Source of the DNA: Nitrospirota bacterium
GTDB taxonomy: Bacteria; Nitrospirota; Nitrospiria; Nitrospirales; Nitrospiraceae
DNA: 64,000 nt
NCBI GenBank assembly: GCA_040757595.1
Contig: JBFLWP010000002.1
Location: 1 to 64,000 of the forward strand
Direction: 5' to 3'
Positions 35,431-44,161 of the stretch are shown here, one piece after another. The notes under the pieces were generated by a model that was not told where the DNA came from, searched no databases, and saw only the letters and a program-made list of their open reading frames with translations. The position numbers and the translations under genes were made by a program. Within the stretch, counting starts at the first letter, position 1. Each line of letters starts with the position of its first letter.

Positions 35431-36405
35431 ATGGCGGAGAAAATTCTCTCACAGGACGAAGTCGACGCGCTGCTTCGCGGCGTGGTCTCCGGGGAGGTGG
35501 ACACCACACCCAAGGAGGAGCAGCTCTCGGGAGTCAGGGCGTACGACATTCTGAACCAGGAGCGGATCATCCGGGGACGGATGCCGACCCTGGATATGAT
35601 CAACGACCGGTTCATCCGGCTGATGGCCGTGTCTTGGGGGAACACCCTGCGCAAGCTGATCGACTTCAGCCTGGTCTCCACCCAGATCGTCAAGTTCGGG
35701 GAGGTGCTCAAGAAATTTCCCCTTCCGTCCTCTCTGAACATCTTCCACATCGACACGCTCCGCGGGCACGGGCTGTTCGTGATGGACGCCATGCTCGTGT
35801 ATCTGCTCGTGGACCACTTCTTCGGCGGCAGCGGGCAGACCCACGTCAAGCCCGAGGGCCGGGACTTCACGCTCATCCAGCAGCGGATCATCAAGACCGT
35901 CGTGAACCTCGCGTTCACGGACCTCGAGAAGGCCTGGCAGCCGGTGCAGCCGTTCAAGATTTCGCACGTACGGTCGGAAAGCAACCCCCAGTTCGCGATG
36001 GTGGTGTCGGTCTCCGAGATCGTGGTGGCGATCCGCTTCCAGGTCCAGATCGAGGAAAACACGAGGGACCTGTTCCTCGTGTACCCCTACTCGATGATCG
36101 AGCCGATCAAGGAGAAACTCTATTCGGGATTCATCTCCGACCATCTCGAGCAGGACCTTCCGTGGACCGGACGGTTCAGGGAGCAACTCCAGGAATGCGC
36201 CGTCCGTGCGACGATCCTGCTCGGCACCGCCACCGTGCGGGTCCGCGACGTGCTGAACTTCACCCCCGGCGACGTCCTCGTGCTCGACCAGAGCCCCGGC
36301 GATACGATGACGGGATTCGTGGAAGGGCAGCCCAAGTTCCAAGGGAACGCCGCGGTGCTCAAGGGGCATCAGGCGCTCCGGGTCACGCGCGTGCTGCGAC
36401 CGTGA
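35431..36405 (+). CDS. fliM: Flagellar motor switch protein FliM
   Basis: A 324-residue C-ring protein. The N-terminal CheY-P binding segment EKILSQDEVDALLRGV is intact, followed by the CheC-like middle domain (MPTLDMINDRFIRLMAVSWG, FFGGSG, VNLAFTDLEKAW) and the SpoA C-terminal domain (TVRVRDVLNFTPGDVLVLDQ). No strong ribosome-binding site precedes the ATG, while a large hairpin ends 24 bases upstream. Confidence 0.96.
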   Translation: MAEKILSQDEVDALLRGVVSGEVDTTPKEEQLSGVRAYDILNQERIIRGRMPTLDMINDRFIRLMAVSWGNTLRKLIDFSLVSTQIVKFGEVLKKFPLPSSLNIFHIDTLRGHGLFVMDAMLVYLLVDHFFGGSGQTHVKPEGRDFTLIQQRIIKTVVNLAFTDLEKAWQPVQPFKISHVRSESNPQFAMVVSVSEIVVAIRFQVQIEENTRDLFLVYPYSMIEPIKEKLYSGFISDHLEQDLPWTGRFREQLQECAVRATILLGTATVRVRDVLNFTPGDVLVLDQSPGDTMTGFVEGQPKFQGNAAVLKGHQALRVTRVLRP

Positions 36406-36461
36406 CGGCGACGGCCTTCCGCGGTCATCAGGCATTCTGTGCGGAGTAAGGAGGCGTGAAC

Positions 36462-36836
36462 ATGGGAAACCTGGAAGCAATCCAACAGAAGGGAGAAGCG
36501 CCCCAGGCGGGAACGGTTCCCGAGCCGAAGTCCGCGGCGCCGCCATCTGCGGAAGGAAAGGCCGGAGCGACCGGGAACGGCAACCTGGATCTGGTCCTCG
36601 ACATCCCGATGCAGGTCTCGGTCCAGTTGGGAACGGCTCGGATGCTGATCCGCGAGCTGCTCCAGCTCGGCCAGGGGTCCGTGATCGAGCTCGAAAAGCT
36701 GGCCGGCGAGCCGATGGAAGTGCTGGTCAACAACAAACTGGTGGCGCGCGGCGAAGTCGTCGTCGTCAACGAGAAGTTCGGAATCCGCCTGACCGACGTG
36801 GTGAGCCCGTCTGAGCGCATTCAGCAACTCACATGA
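36462..36836 (+). CDS. fliN: Flagellar motor switch protein FliN
   Basis: A 124-residue C-ring protein. Low-complexity N-terminal 40 residues, then the SpoA domain: LDLVLDIPMQVSVQLGTARM, LLQLGQGSVIELEKLAGEPM, VVNEKFGIRLTDVVSP. ATG 36462 follows AAGGAGG at a normal distance; an in-frame GTG two codons earlier sits too close to it. Confidence 0.95.
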   Translation: MGNLEAIQQKGEAPQAGTVPEPKSAAPPSAEGKAGATGNGNLDLVLDIPMQVSVQLGTARMLIRELLQLGQGSVIELEKLAGEPMEVLVNNKLVARGEVVVVNEKFGIRLTDVVSPSERIQQLT

Positions 36837-36843
36837 GCAGGGT

Positions 36844-36934
36844 GGGGGCGAGGGGCTAGGGGCGATTGGTTCAGGAACGGGAGCCGATGCGTTCCCTCTC
36901 GCCTCTTGCCTTTGGCCTTTCTCGCCTTTTGCGT
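36844..36934 (+). repeat. Imperfect inverted repeat before fliO
   Basis: GGGGGCGAGGGGCTAGGGGC (from 36844) faces TCGCCTCTTGCCTTTGGCC (from 36899). Same purine/pyrimidine style as the elements before fliF and fliL. Confidence 0.45.
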
Positions 36935-36939
36935 GACGC

Positions 36940-37278
36940 ATGGAGTTCTGGGACAGCTTCATCCGAATGGTTTCGGCCCTGGCCGTGGTGCTGGGGCTCG
37001 TGTTGGCGCTGGCCGTGGCCGCCCGCCGGTTCCTTCGCGGGCGGATCGGCTCGCCGGCTGCCACCCCGCTCGTGCAGGTGTTGGGCAGCGGGTACCTGGG
37101 CGCGCGCAAGAGCATCGTCCTCGTGTCGGTGGCGGGGGAGTTGCTCGTCGTCGGTTCGACTGCGGACACGCTGGTTCCGCTGGGGCGGATCAGCGACCCG
37201 GAGCGGGTTCGACGCGACTTGATCGGCGGCGGGGCCGGTCGGCCGGAGACGGGGACGCCCGCCGAGGTGCTGCCGTGA
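36940..37278 (+). CDS. fliO: Flagellar biosynthesis protein FliO
   Basis: A 112-residue protein with one N-terminal membrane helix (FIRMVSALAVVLGLVLALAV) followed by the FliO domain (VQVLGSGYLGARKSIVLVSV, ELLVVGSTADTLVPLGRI). FliO assists assembly of the FliP core of the export gate. It precedes fliP and overlaps its start. Confidence 0.87.
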   Translation: MEFWDSFIRMVSALAVVLGLVLALAVAARRFLRGRIGSPAATPLVQVLGSGYLGARKSIVLVSVAGELLVVGSTADTLVPLGRISDPERVRRDLIGGGAGRPETGTPAEVLP

Positions 37279-38036
37279 AGCGCATCACGCGTGACGCGTC
37301 ACGCGTCGCCCTCGTGGCCTGTTGCCTGCTGTCTCTCGCTTGGGCCGGGCCGGCTTGGGCCGACGGCCCGACCGTGACAATCGACTTGGGCGGCGGAAGC
37401 GGCAAGGGGCAGACCTCCGTGGTCATCCAGATTCTGGCCCTGCTGACGGCGCTCTCCCTCGCCCCGGCCTTCTTCATCATGGTGACTTCATTCACCCGGA
37501 TCGTGATCGTGCTCTCGTTTCTGCGCCAGGCGCTCGGGACCCAGCAGGTGCCCCCGAACCAGATCCTCATCAGCCTGGCCCTGTTCCTCACCGTGTTCGT
37601 CATGACGCCGGTCTGGCAGAAGGTCTACCAGGACGCGCTGCAGCCGCTCGTGGCCGAACAGATCACGAACGAAGAAGCCTTCACGCGGGGCATGGCCCCG
37701 GTGCGAACCTTCATGCTCCAGCAGGTCCGGGAGAAGGACCTGGAGCTGTTCGTGGATCTGGCGAAGCTGCCCAAGCCGGCCTCGGCCGACGAGCTGCCCA
37801 CGCACGTGCTCATCCCGTCGTTCATCCTGAGCGAGCTGCGGATCGCGTTCCAGATCGGCTTCCTGATCTATATTCCGTTCCTGATCGTGGACATGGTCGT
37901 GGCCAGCGTCCTGATGTCCATGGGCATGATGTTGCTGCCGCCGGTGGTGATCTCGCTGCCGTTCAAGCTGATCCTGTTCGTGCTGGCGGACGGCTGGTAC
38001 CTGGTGGTCGGGTCGATGGTCAGAAGCTTTCATTAG
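37275..38036 (+). CDS. fliP: Flagellar type III secretion gate protein FliP
   Basis: A 253-residue export-gate protein with a cleavable signal peptide (ending PAWA) and the family cores QILALLTALSLAPAFFIMVT, TSFTRIVIVLSFLRQALGTQ, VPPNQILISLALFLTVFVMT and FQIGFLIYIPFLIVDMVVAS. It begins with GTG overlapping the fliO stop. The first codons (KRITRDASRVA) are encoded by the 20-base palindrome at 37287-37306, so the repeat family supplies the signal peptide n-region. Confidence 0.95.
   Translation: MKRITRDASRVALVACCLLSLAWAGPAWADGPTVTIDLGGGSGKGQTSVVIQILALLTALSLAPAFFIMVTSFTRIVIVLSFLRQALGTQQVPPNQILISLALFLTVFVMTPVWQKVYQDALQPLVAEQITNEEAFTRGMAPVRTFMLQQVREKDLELFVDLAKLPKPASADELPTHVLIPSFILSELRIAFQIGFLIYIPFLIVDMVVASVLMSMGMMLLPPVVISLPFKLILFVLADGWYLVVGSMVRSFH
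37287..37306. repeat. 20-base perfect palindrome in the fliP start
   Basis: ACGCGTGACGCGTCACGCGT is fully self-complementary. It belongs to the GTGACGCGTCAC word class found in other gaps (51308-51319, 22843-22857 in part) but here lies within the first codons of fliP. Confidence 0.85.
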
Positions 38037-38108
38037 CCTGGGTTGAAACGCCGTTCCTCGGTCGCTTCACGCTTCACGAGATACGCTTCACGCGGTGTGG
38101 AGGAATGT

Positions 38109-38378
38109 ATGACTCCCGATGTCGTGGTGGAAATCGGCCGGCGCGCGATCGAGACCATGCTGCTGGTCTCGGCGCCCATCCTTGGGCTGAGCCTGGCCGT
38201 CGGGCTGCTGGTCAGCGTCTTTCAGGCCATGACCCAGATCAACGAGGCCACCCTGTCGTTCGCGCCGAAGATCCTGGCGGTCTTCGTGGCGGCGCTCCTG
38301 TTCTTTCCGTGGATGCTGGGCGTGCTCGTGACGTTCATGACCGGGATCATCCAGAGCATCCCGGATTACGCCAGATGA
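38109..38378 (+). CDS. fliQ: Flagellar type III secretion gate protein FliQ
   Basis: An 89-residue two-helix membrane protein: IGRRAIETMLLVSAPILGLS, then the family motif GLLVSVFQAMTQINEATLSF and a second helix ILAVFVAALLFFPWMLGVLV. GGAGGA lies a few bases before the ATG. Confidence 0.95.
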   Translation: MTPDVVVEIGRRAIETMLLVSAPILGLSLAVGLLVSVFQAMTQINEATLSFAPKILAVFVAALLFFPWMLGVLVTFMTGIIQSIPDYAR

Positions 38379-38388
38379 ACATGGGCGC

Positions 38389-38438
38389 GAGATGCGCGGC
38401 ACGAGGCAAGTGGCCCCTTACCCCGTGCCCCGCGCCTC
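38389..38438 (+). repeat. Imperfect hairpin between fliQ and fliR
   Basis: Left arm GAGATGCGCGGCACGAGG (38389-38406), right arm CCCCGTGCCCCGCGCCTC (38421-38438); 14 of 18 positions complementary, 14-base loop. The fliR ATG follows 20 bases later. Confidence 0.65.
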
Positions 38439-38457
38439 GTGGCTGGAGCGAAGCGAC

Positions 38458-39240
38458 ATGACCAACGTCGTTCATCTTTCGCTTCCACAGTTCCAGAATC
38501 TGATCGTGATCCTCGTGAGGGTCGCGGGCATCCTGGCGGTGACGCCGATCCTGGGCAGCCGCTCCGTGCCCGTTCATGTCAAGACCGGCTTGGTCCTGGT
38601 CCTGAGCTTCGTGTTGCTGCCCTTCGTCCAGGTTGCCGGCCTGCCAGGCGACCCGCTGCTGCTCGGAGCCGGCCTGTCCGCCGAATTCCTGGTCGGCCTG
38701 GTGCTGGGCCTGGGCGTGCGCGCGGTCTTCGTGGGCATCGAGGTGGCGGGGGAGGTGATGGGGCACCAGATGGGGCTGGGGGTCGTCCAGCTCTTCGACC
38801 CCACGACGTCCCAGCAGATTCCGCTGGTCGGCCACTTCCAAACCCTGGTGGCGTCCCTGGTGTTCCTCTCGCTCAACGCCCATTTCATCGTCGTGGACGC
38901 AATCGCCCACAGCTTCGAGGTGGTCGCGCCCTTCAGCGCCCGCCTGTCCGACGCGATCGTGCAGGACGTCGTCCGAATCTCCCAGGGCATGTTCACGGTC
39001 GCGCTGAAGCTGGCGGCGCCGATCATGGTCACGATGCTGCTGATCAACCTGGCCATGGCGGCCCTCGGCCGGACGGTTCCCCAGTTGCACGTGTTCATCT
39101 TGAGCTTCCCGCTGACGATCGCCGCCGGCTTGTTGGTCATCGGGGCCGCGCTTCCCTTCACGGTCGGGCTCTATGAAGCCGAGTTCGTCGGCCTCGGCGA
39201 GACGGTGTACGGGTTGATGAGGATGCTGGGACATGGCTGA
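38458..39240 (+). CDS. fliR: Flagellar type III secretion gate protein FliR
   Basis: A 260-residue multi-pass membrane protein of the export gate. Typical features: QFQNLIVILVRVAGILAVTP, PILGSRSVPVHVKTGLVLVL, then GEVMGHQMGLGVVQLFDPTT and the C-terminal helices. Its stop lies within the first codons of flhB (8-base overlap). Confidence 0.94.
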   Translation: MTNVVHLSLPQFQNLIVILVRVAGILAVTPILGSRSVPVHVKTGLVLVLSFVLLPFVQVAGLPGDPLLLGAGLSAEFLVGLVLGLGVRAVFVGIEVAGEVMGHQMGLGVVQLFDPTTSQQIPLVGHFQTLVASLVFLSLNAHFIVVDAIAHSFEVVAPFSARLSDAIVQDVVRISQGMFTVALKLAAPIMVTMLLINLAMAALGRTVPQLHVFILSFPLTIAAGLLVIGAALPFTVGLYEAEFVGLGETVYGLMRMLGHG

Positions 39241-40315
39241 GCGGGACGACACCAGGACCGAGCAAGCGACAGCCAAGCGGAAGGCGGAGAGCCGGAAGAA
39301 GGGGCAGGTTCCCGTCAGCCGCGAAGTGCCCACCGCCGCCGTGCTCCTCGGCGGCATCGGCCTGTTGTGGCTCCTCTCGGGCCCGGCCGCCGCCGGGCTC
39401 CTCGACGTGATGCGCCGATGGCTGAGCCTGGCCACGGAGCAGGGCGGACGACAGTCCGTCACGGCCGACCTCTTCCAGGACCTGCTGCTCACGTTCGCGG
39501 TGGACACCTTGAGCCTGTCGCTCCCCTTCATCGCGTGCGTCACGGCGATCGGGGCCGCGTCCTACGTCGCCCAGACCGGCTTCCTGTGGAACAGCGAGGG
39601 GCTGCAGATGGATCCCGGCCGTCTCAATCCGGTCGCCGGGCTGGGGCGGTTCTTTTCCCTGCGCGCGGTCGTCGAGCTGCTCAAATCCATCCTCAAGATC
39701 TCGGTCATCGCCTGGGCCGGGTTTGCGGCGGTGCAGGACGACCTCCCGGGGCTGCCCGGCCTGGTGCAGTACGACCTGTGGGGCGCGCTGAGCGTCACGG
39801 TCTGGCTCGCGTTCAAGGTGGCGCTGGCCATCGCGCTGACCGTCGCCGTTCTGTCAGCCGCGGACTACGCCTACCAGCGGTTCGAATGGGAGCGCAGCCT
39901 GCGGATGAGCAAGCAGGAAATCAAGCAGGAACAGCGGGAGACCGAGGGAGACCCGCTCTTGCGGGCGCGCGTGCGCAGCCTCCAGCGCGAGATGGCGCGC
40001 AACCGGATGATGGCCGCCGTGCCCAAGGCCGACGTCGTGATTACGAACCCGACGCACCTGGCGGTCGCCCTGCGCTACGACCAGGCCTCGATGGCGGCGC
40101 CGGTGGTCGTAGCCAAGGGTGCGGGCTACGTCGCTCAGCGGATCAAGGACGTGGCGAACGAGCACGGCGTCACGGTGATCGAGAACCAGCTCGTGGCCAG
40201 GAGCCTCTACAAGCTCGTCGAGATCGGGCAGGAGATCCCGTCGGACCTCTATCGGGCCGTGGCCGAGATCCTGGCGCTCGTGTACCGGGCCAAGGGCCGA
40301 GGCATTGTCGGATAA
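39233..40315 (+). CDS. flhB: Flagellar export switch protein FlhB
   Basis: A 360-residue protein with an N-terminal charged segment (RTEQATAKRKAESRKKGQVP), four membrane helices (about 30-210) and the cytosolic domain with the autocleavage motif NPTH at about residues 271-274. The motifs DVVITNPTHLAVALRYD and LYRAVAEILALVYRAKG are canonical. It changes export from rod/hook to filament substrates when FliK reports hook completion. The shorter FlhB-like protein at 12926 resembles its C-terminal part. Confidence 0.97.
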   Translation: MAERDDTRTEQATAKRKAESRKKGQVPVSREVPTAAVLLGGIGLLWLLSGPAAAGLLDVMRRWLSLATEQGGRQSVTADLFQDLLLTFAVDTLSLSLPFIACVTAIGAASYVAQTGFLWNSEGLQMDPGRLNPVAGLGRFFSLRAVVELLKSILKISVIAWAGFAAVQDDLPGLPGLVQYDLWGALSVTVWLAFKVALAIALTVAVLSAADYAYQRFEWERSLRMSKQEIKQEQRETEGDPLLRARVRSLQREMARNRMMAAVPKADVVITNPTHLAVALRYDQASMAAPVVVAKGAGYVAQRIKDVANEHGVTVIENQLVARSLYKLVEIGQEIPSDLYRAVAEILALVYRAKGRGIVG

Positions 40316-40319
40316 GGCG

Positions 40320-40437
40320 CGGGGCTAGGGGCTCGAGGCTAGAGGCAAGCGGAGGCATGAGGGTGTCCGGAACGGTCGTGCATGGACAAAAGGCCGAACC
40401 CCTCGCCTCGTACCCCGGGCCTCTTGCCTGCGCAAAG
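40320..40437 (+). repeat. Imperfect inverted repeat before flhA
   Basis: GGGGCTAGGGGCTCGAGGC (left, from about 40321) faces CCTCGCCTCGTACCCCGGGC and GCCTCTTGCCTGCGC (right, to 40437), with a 40-60-base loop. Same style as the fliF and fliO elements; pairing is imperfect. Confidence 0.4.
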
Positions 40438-40445
40438 GAGTTGCG

Positions 40446-42533
40446 ATGAGCGCGAACCAGCAGACGATGCCCGGACTAAACCTGGTGAGGCATCCCGACG
40501 TGATCATGTCGATCGCGGTCGTGGGGATCCTCGTGATCATGCTGTTGCCGTTGCCGCGGTTCGCCCTCGACCTTCTGCTCTCCTTCAACATCACGCTGGC
40601 CATCGTCGTGCTGCTGGTGGGGATGCAGGTGCGGAAACCGCTGGAGTTCTCGGTCTTTCCTTCCGTCCTCCTGATGGTCACGCTGTTCCGGCTCTCGCTC
40701 AACATCGCCTCCACGCGCCTCATCCTCCTGCACGGCAACGAGGGGCCCGGCGCGGCCGGCGAGGTCATCCGCGCCTTCGGCAACTTCGTGATGGGGGGCA
40801 ACTACACGGTCGGCTTGGTCGTGTTCTGCATCCTCGTGGTCATCAATTTCGTGGTCATCACGAAGGGAGCCGGCCGGGTCGCGGAAGTGGCCGCGCGATT
40901 CACCCTGGACGCGATGCCGGGCAAGCAGATGAGCATTGACGCCGACCTCAACGCCGGCCTCATCAACGAGACCGAGGCCCGCCGTCGCCGCCGCGAGATC
41001 GCCGAGGAGGCGGATTTCTACGGCGCGATGGACGGGGCCAGCAAGTTCGTGCGGGGGGATGCGATCGCCGCCGTCATCATCATCCTGGTGAACATCATCG
41101 GCGGCCTCACGATCGGAGTCCTGCAGCAGGGCATGAGCCTGGCCGCCGCGGCCCAGAACTACACGCTCCTCACCGTCGGGGAGGGCCTGGTGGCCCAGGT
41201 GCCGGCCCTGATCGTGTCCACCGCCGCGGGCATCGTCGTGACGCGGGCCGCCTCGGAGTCGGCCCTGGGCCAGGAAATCGCGCGGCAGGTGCTGGTCTCT
41301 CCGAAGGTCTTCGCGACCGCCTCGGTGATCCTGGTGGGGCTGGGAATGGTCCCGGGGCTTCCGCACGTGGCCTTCCTGCTGCTCGGATCGCTGGTCGGGT
41401 GGCTGGCCTACGAGCTCTACAGACAGGAGCGGGAGCGGGCCGTGGTGCCGGCGCCGGCCGCCCCGGCCAAAGGGGCGGAGCCGGTCCCCCAGGTCGCGCC
41501 GCTGGATTTGATGGAAGTCCAGGTCGGGTACGGGCTGATCGGGCTGGTGGATGGTGAGCAGGGCGGGCTCCTGCTCGAGCGGATCAAAGGGATCCGCCGG
41601 CAAACCGCCTCGGACATGGGCTTTCTGGTTCCGCCGATCCACATCCGGGACAACCTGCAGCTCCGGCCCAACGAGTACGCCATCCTGCTGAAGGGGGTGG
41701 AGTTGGTCCGCGGGGAGGTCCTGCCGGGCCACGTACTGGCCATTGATCCCGGCTCGGCCCACAAGGAGGCGGTGCGGGGCATCCCCACGAAGGAGCCGGC
41801 GTTCGGCTTGCCCGCGCTCTGGGTGCCAGAATCCGGGCGGGAGCAGGCCCAGATGGCCGGCTTCACGGTCGTGGACGGCAGCTCCGTGATCGCGACGCAC
41901 CTTTCGGAAGTGATCAAACGGCACGCCCACGAGCTGATCGGCCGGCAGGAGGTCCAGGCCCTGCTGGACGAATTGGCCAAGACGCATCCGAAGCTGGTCG
42001 AGGAACTGATCCCCAACCTCCTGTCGCTGGGCGCGATCGTGCGCATCCTCGGGAACCTCCTGCGGGAACGGGTGCCGATCCGGGACCTGCGGACGATCCT
42101 GGAAGCCATCGCCGACCACGCCGGAGTGACCAAGGATCCGGAGGTGTTGACCGAGGCCGCGCGACAGGCGGTGGGGCGGGCCATCACGAGGCAGTATCTG
42201 GTCGTGGACGGGACGCTGCCGGTCATTACCCTGGACCCCAGGCTGGACCGGCGGTTGGCGGACCAGGCGGCTGCAGGAGGGCAAGGAGGGCTCTGGTCGC
42301 TGGAGCCGGGCTTGTCGCAGAAGCTGCTCGGCCTGCTCAAGCAGGCGGCCGAACGGGTCGCCACGAAGGGGCAGCAGCCGGTCATCCTCTGCTCGCCCGG
42401 CCTCCGCCGACACCTGCGCCGCGTGACCGAGCGGATTCTGCCGTCGGTGCCGGTTCTGGCCCTCAACGAGATCGACGGAGTCGCCAAGATCAAGGCGGTC
42501 GAAACCGTGAAGGTGGGCGAGGAAGCCGCATGA
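40446..42533 (+). CDS. flhA: Flagellar export gate protein FlhA
   Basis: A 695-residue export-gate protein: eight predicted membrane helices in the first ~330 residues, the conserved FHIPEP-type cytoplasmic loop (TKGAGRVAEVAARFTLDAMP, GKQMSIDADLNAGLINETEA), and a large C-terminal domain forming the chaperone-docking ring (IRDNLQLRPNEYAILLKGVE). CAAAGGAG precedes the ATG. Confidence 0.97.
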   Translation: MSANQQTMPGLNLVRHPDVIMSIAVVGILVIMLLPLPRFALDLLLSFNITLAIVVLLVGMQVRKPLEFSVFPSVLLMVTLFRLSLNIASTRLILLHGNEGPGAAGEVIRAFGNFVMGGNYTVGLVVFCILVVINFVVITKGAGRVAEVAARFTLDAMPGKQMSIDADLNAGLINETEARRRRREIAEEADFYGAMDGASKFVRGDAIAAVIIILVNIIGGLTIGVLQQGMSLAAAAQNYTLLTVGEGLVAQVPALIVSTAAGIVVTRAASESALGQEIARQVLVSPKVFATASVILVGLGMVPGLPHVAFLLLGSLVGWLAYELYRQERERAVVPAPAAPAKGAEPVPQVAPLDLMEVQVGYGLIGLVDGEQGGLLLERIKGIRRQTASDMGFLVPPIHIRDNLQLRPNEYAILLKGVELVRGEVLPGHVLAIDPGSAHKEAVRGIPTKEPAFGLPALWVPESGREQAQMAGFTVVDGSSVIATHLSEVIKRHAHELIGRQEVQALLDELAKTHPKLVEELIPNLLSLGAIVRILGNLLRERVPIRDLRTILEAIADHAGVTKDPEVLTEAARQAVGRAITRQYLVVDGTLPVITLDPRLDRRLADQAAAGGQGGLWSLEPGLSQKLLGLLKQAAERVATKGQQPVILCSPGLRRHLRRVTERILPSVPVLALNEIDGVAKIKAVETVKVGEEAA

Positions 42534-42567
42534 GAGAAGACGTGAGACGCGAGGCTTGGTGAAGAGT

Positions 42568-42630
42568 GATCGGTGATGGGTGAAGGGTGATGGCAAGCTG
42601 ACCACGTCCGATGCCCACCGATCATCGATC
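42568..42630 (+). repeat. Inverted repeat before flhF
   Basis: GATCGGTGATGGGTG (42568-42582) and CACCGATCATCGATC (42616-42630) are complementary at 13 of 15 positions. They lie 43 bases before the flhF ATG. Confidence 0.6.
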
Positions 42631-42672
42631 GAACGACGCTTCACGAGCGACGAACGACGCAACGGGGGAGCC

Positions 42673-44109
42673 ATGAAGATCAAGACCTTCCAGGCGCTGA
42701 CGATGCACGAGGCGCTCAAAGCGATCAAGGACGAGCTGGGACCGGACGCGGTCATCCTCTCCAGCAAGCAGATCCGGAAGGGAGGCGGGATGTTCGGCCT
42801 CTTCGGCCAGCCGATGGTCGAGGTCTCCGCTGCAGTGGACCTCGCCCCCGGCTCCCCCTCACTCCGCCGGGGGTCCGCGGCTCAAGGGCACCCTGCGCAT
42901 GCGCGGGAGCGATGGGTTCCGACGACTGGCGCGCAACGGGTGGCGGGAGCACGGGACGGATGGCGCCCCCCCTCCCCTGGCAGACAGCCGGCGGGCGGCG
43001 GGCGGGGGGCTTTTTCGGCCCCTCGCGACGCGGGCGCGAGGGGGACGGCGTCTCGCCTCACGGCCAAGGAGAAAGGCTTCGGCGAGACCCTTGAGGACTC
43101 GATCGCCCGGAGCCTGACGACCGAGCGGCCGGATCGGGGCTCTTCTGAGCGGGCCGCCGCCCAGGAAGGCCGGCTTCAGGACTGGGGGGAACTGCGCGAG
43201 GAGCTGCGCGGTCTGCGTCGGCTCGTCGAATCCTCGCTCCTTGGCGGGAAACGGGAGAGCGCTCCGGCGGCGTCGTGGCAGGAGGGGCTGCCCCCGCTGC
43301 TGGCCGCCCGCTATCGGGACCTGGTTCGCACGGGACTCGAGCCGGAGACGGCCCGGCGGTACGTGGAAGACGTGGCGCAGCGCCGGCCGGCCTTCGAGTC
43401 GGAGGCCGCCCTGCAGCAGGCTCTGGCCCGGTCGCTCGCCCGGGATGTGAAGGCCGGCGGTCCGCTTCTCGGTCTGGGCGAGTGGAAGAAGACGGTCATC
43501 TTTACCGGACCCACCGGGGTCGGCAAGACCACCACGATCGCGAAGCTGGCCGCCCATTACAAGCTGAAGGAAAAGCGCAGCGTGGCGCTGATCACGCTGG
43601 ACACCTACCGCGTGGCGGCGGTGGAGCAACTGCGCATGTACGCCAACGTCATCGGGATTCCGCTGGACGTGGCGCTCACGAAACGGGAGGCGCTGGACTG
43701 CATCGGCCGGAGGAGGAAGTCGGAGTTGATCCTGATCGACACGGCCGGCCGCAGTCCGATGGACGAAACGGGCATGGAGGAGCTGCGGCAGCTCGTGAGC
43801 CTGGACCATCCGCTGGAGACGCATCTCGTGCTCTCGGCCACCACGCGCGAGCAGGATCTCAAGGAAGGGGTGGCGCGTTTCGCCGGCATCCCGATCACGC
43901 ACCTGCTGTTCACCAAGCTGGACGAGACGACGGGCTACGGGGGGCTGTTCGAGCTGATGCGGAAGACCGGCCTCCCCCTGTCCTACTTCAGCACCGGCCA
44001 AGCCGTGCCGGAAGATTTGGAGGTCGCCCGACCGGACCGGCTGGCGGACCTGTTGCTGGGCGGATTGCTTCGCGGACGATCGAAAACCGCGCTGAACACG
44101 GAGGGGTGA
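42673..44109 (+). CDS. flhF: Flagellar placement GTPase FlhF
   Basis: A 478-residue SRP-type GTPase that marks the site and start of polar flagella. N-terminal B domain (MKIKTFQALTMHEALKAIKD, LGPDAVILSSKQIRKGGG), a long low-complexity Arg/Gly/Pro linker (about 60-135), the N domain, then the G domain with P-loop TGPTGVGKTTTIAKL (about residue 277), ITLDTYRVAAVEQLRMYANV, ILIDTAGRSPMDE and FTKLDETTGYGGLFELM. GGGGGAG precedes the ATG. Confidence 0.95.
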   Translation: MKIKTFQALTMHEALKAIKDELGPDAVILSSKQIRKGGGMFGLFGQPMVEVSAAVDLAPGSPSLRRGSAAQGHPAHARERWVPTTGAQRVAGARDGWRPPSPGRQPAGGGRGAFSAPRDAGARGTASRLTAKEKGFGETLEDSIARSLTTERPDRGSSERAAAQEGRLQDWGELREELRGLRRLVESSLLGGKRESAPAASWQEGLPPLLAARYRDLVRTGLEPETARRYVEDVAQRRPAFESEAALQQALARSLARDVKAGGPLLGLGEWKKTVIFTGPTGVGKTTTIAKLAAHYKLKEKRSVALITLDTYRVAAVEQLRMYANVIGIPLDVALTKREALDCIGRRRKSELILIDTAGRSPMDETGMEELRQLVSLDHPLETHLVLSATTREQDLKEGVARFAGIPITHLLFTKLDETTGYGGLFELMRKTGLPLSYFSTGQAVPEDLEVARPDRLADLLLGGLLRGRSKTALNTEG

Positions 44110-44161
44110 CGGCGGCCATCACGATGAACATCCAGAGATGAGCATCCAGAAAGGAGAGACG

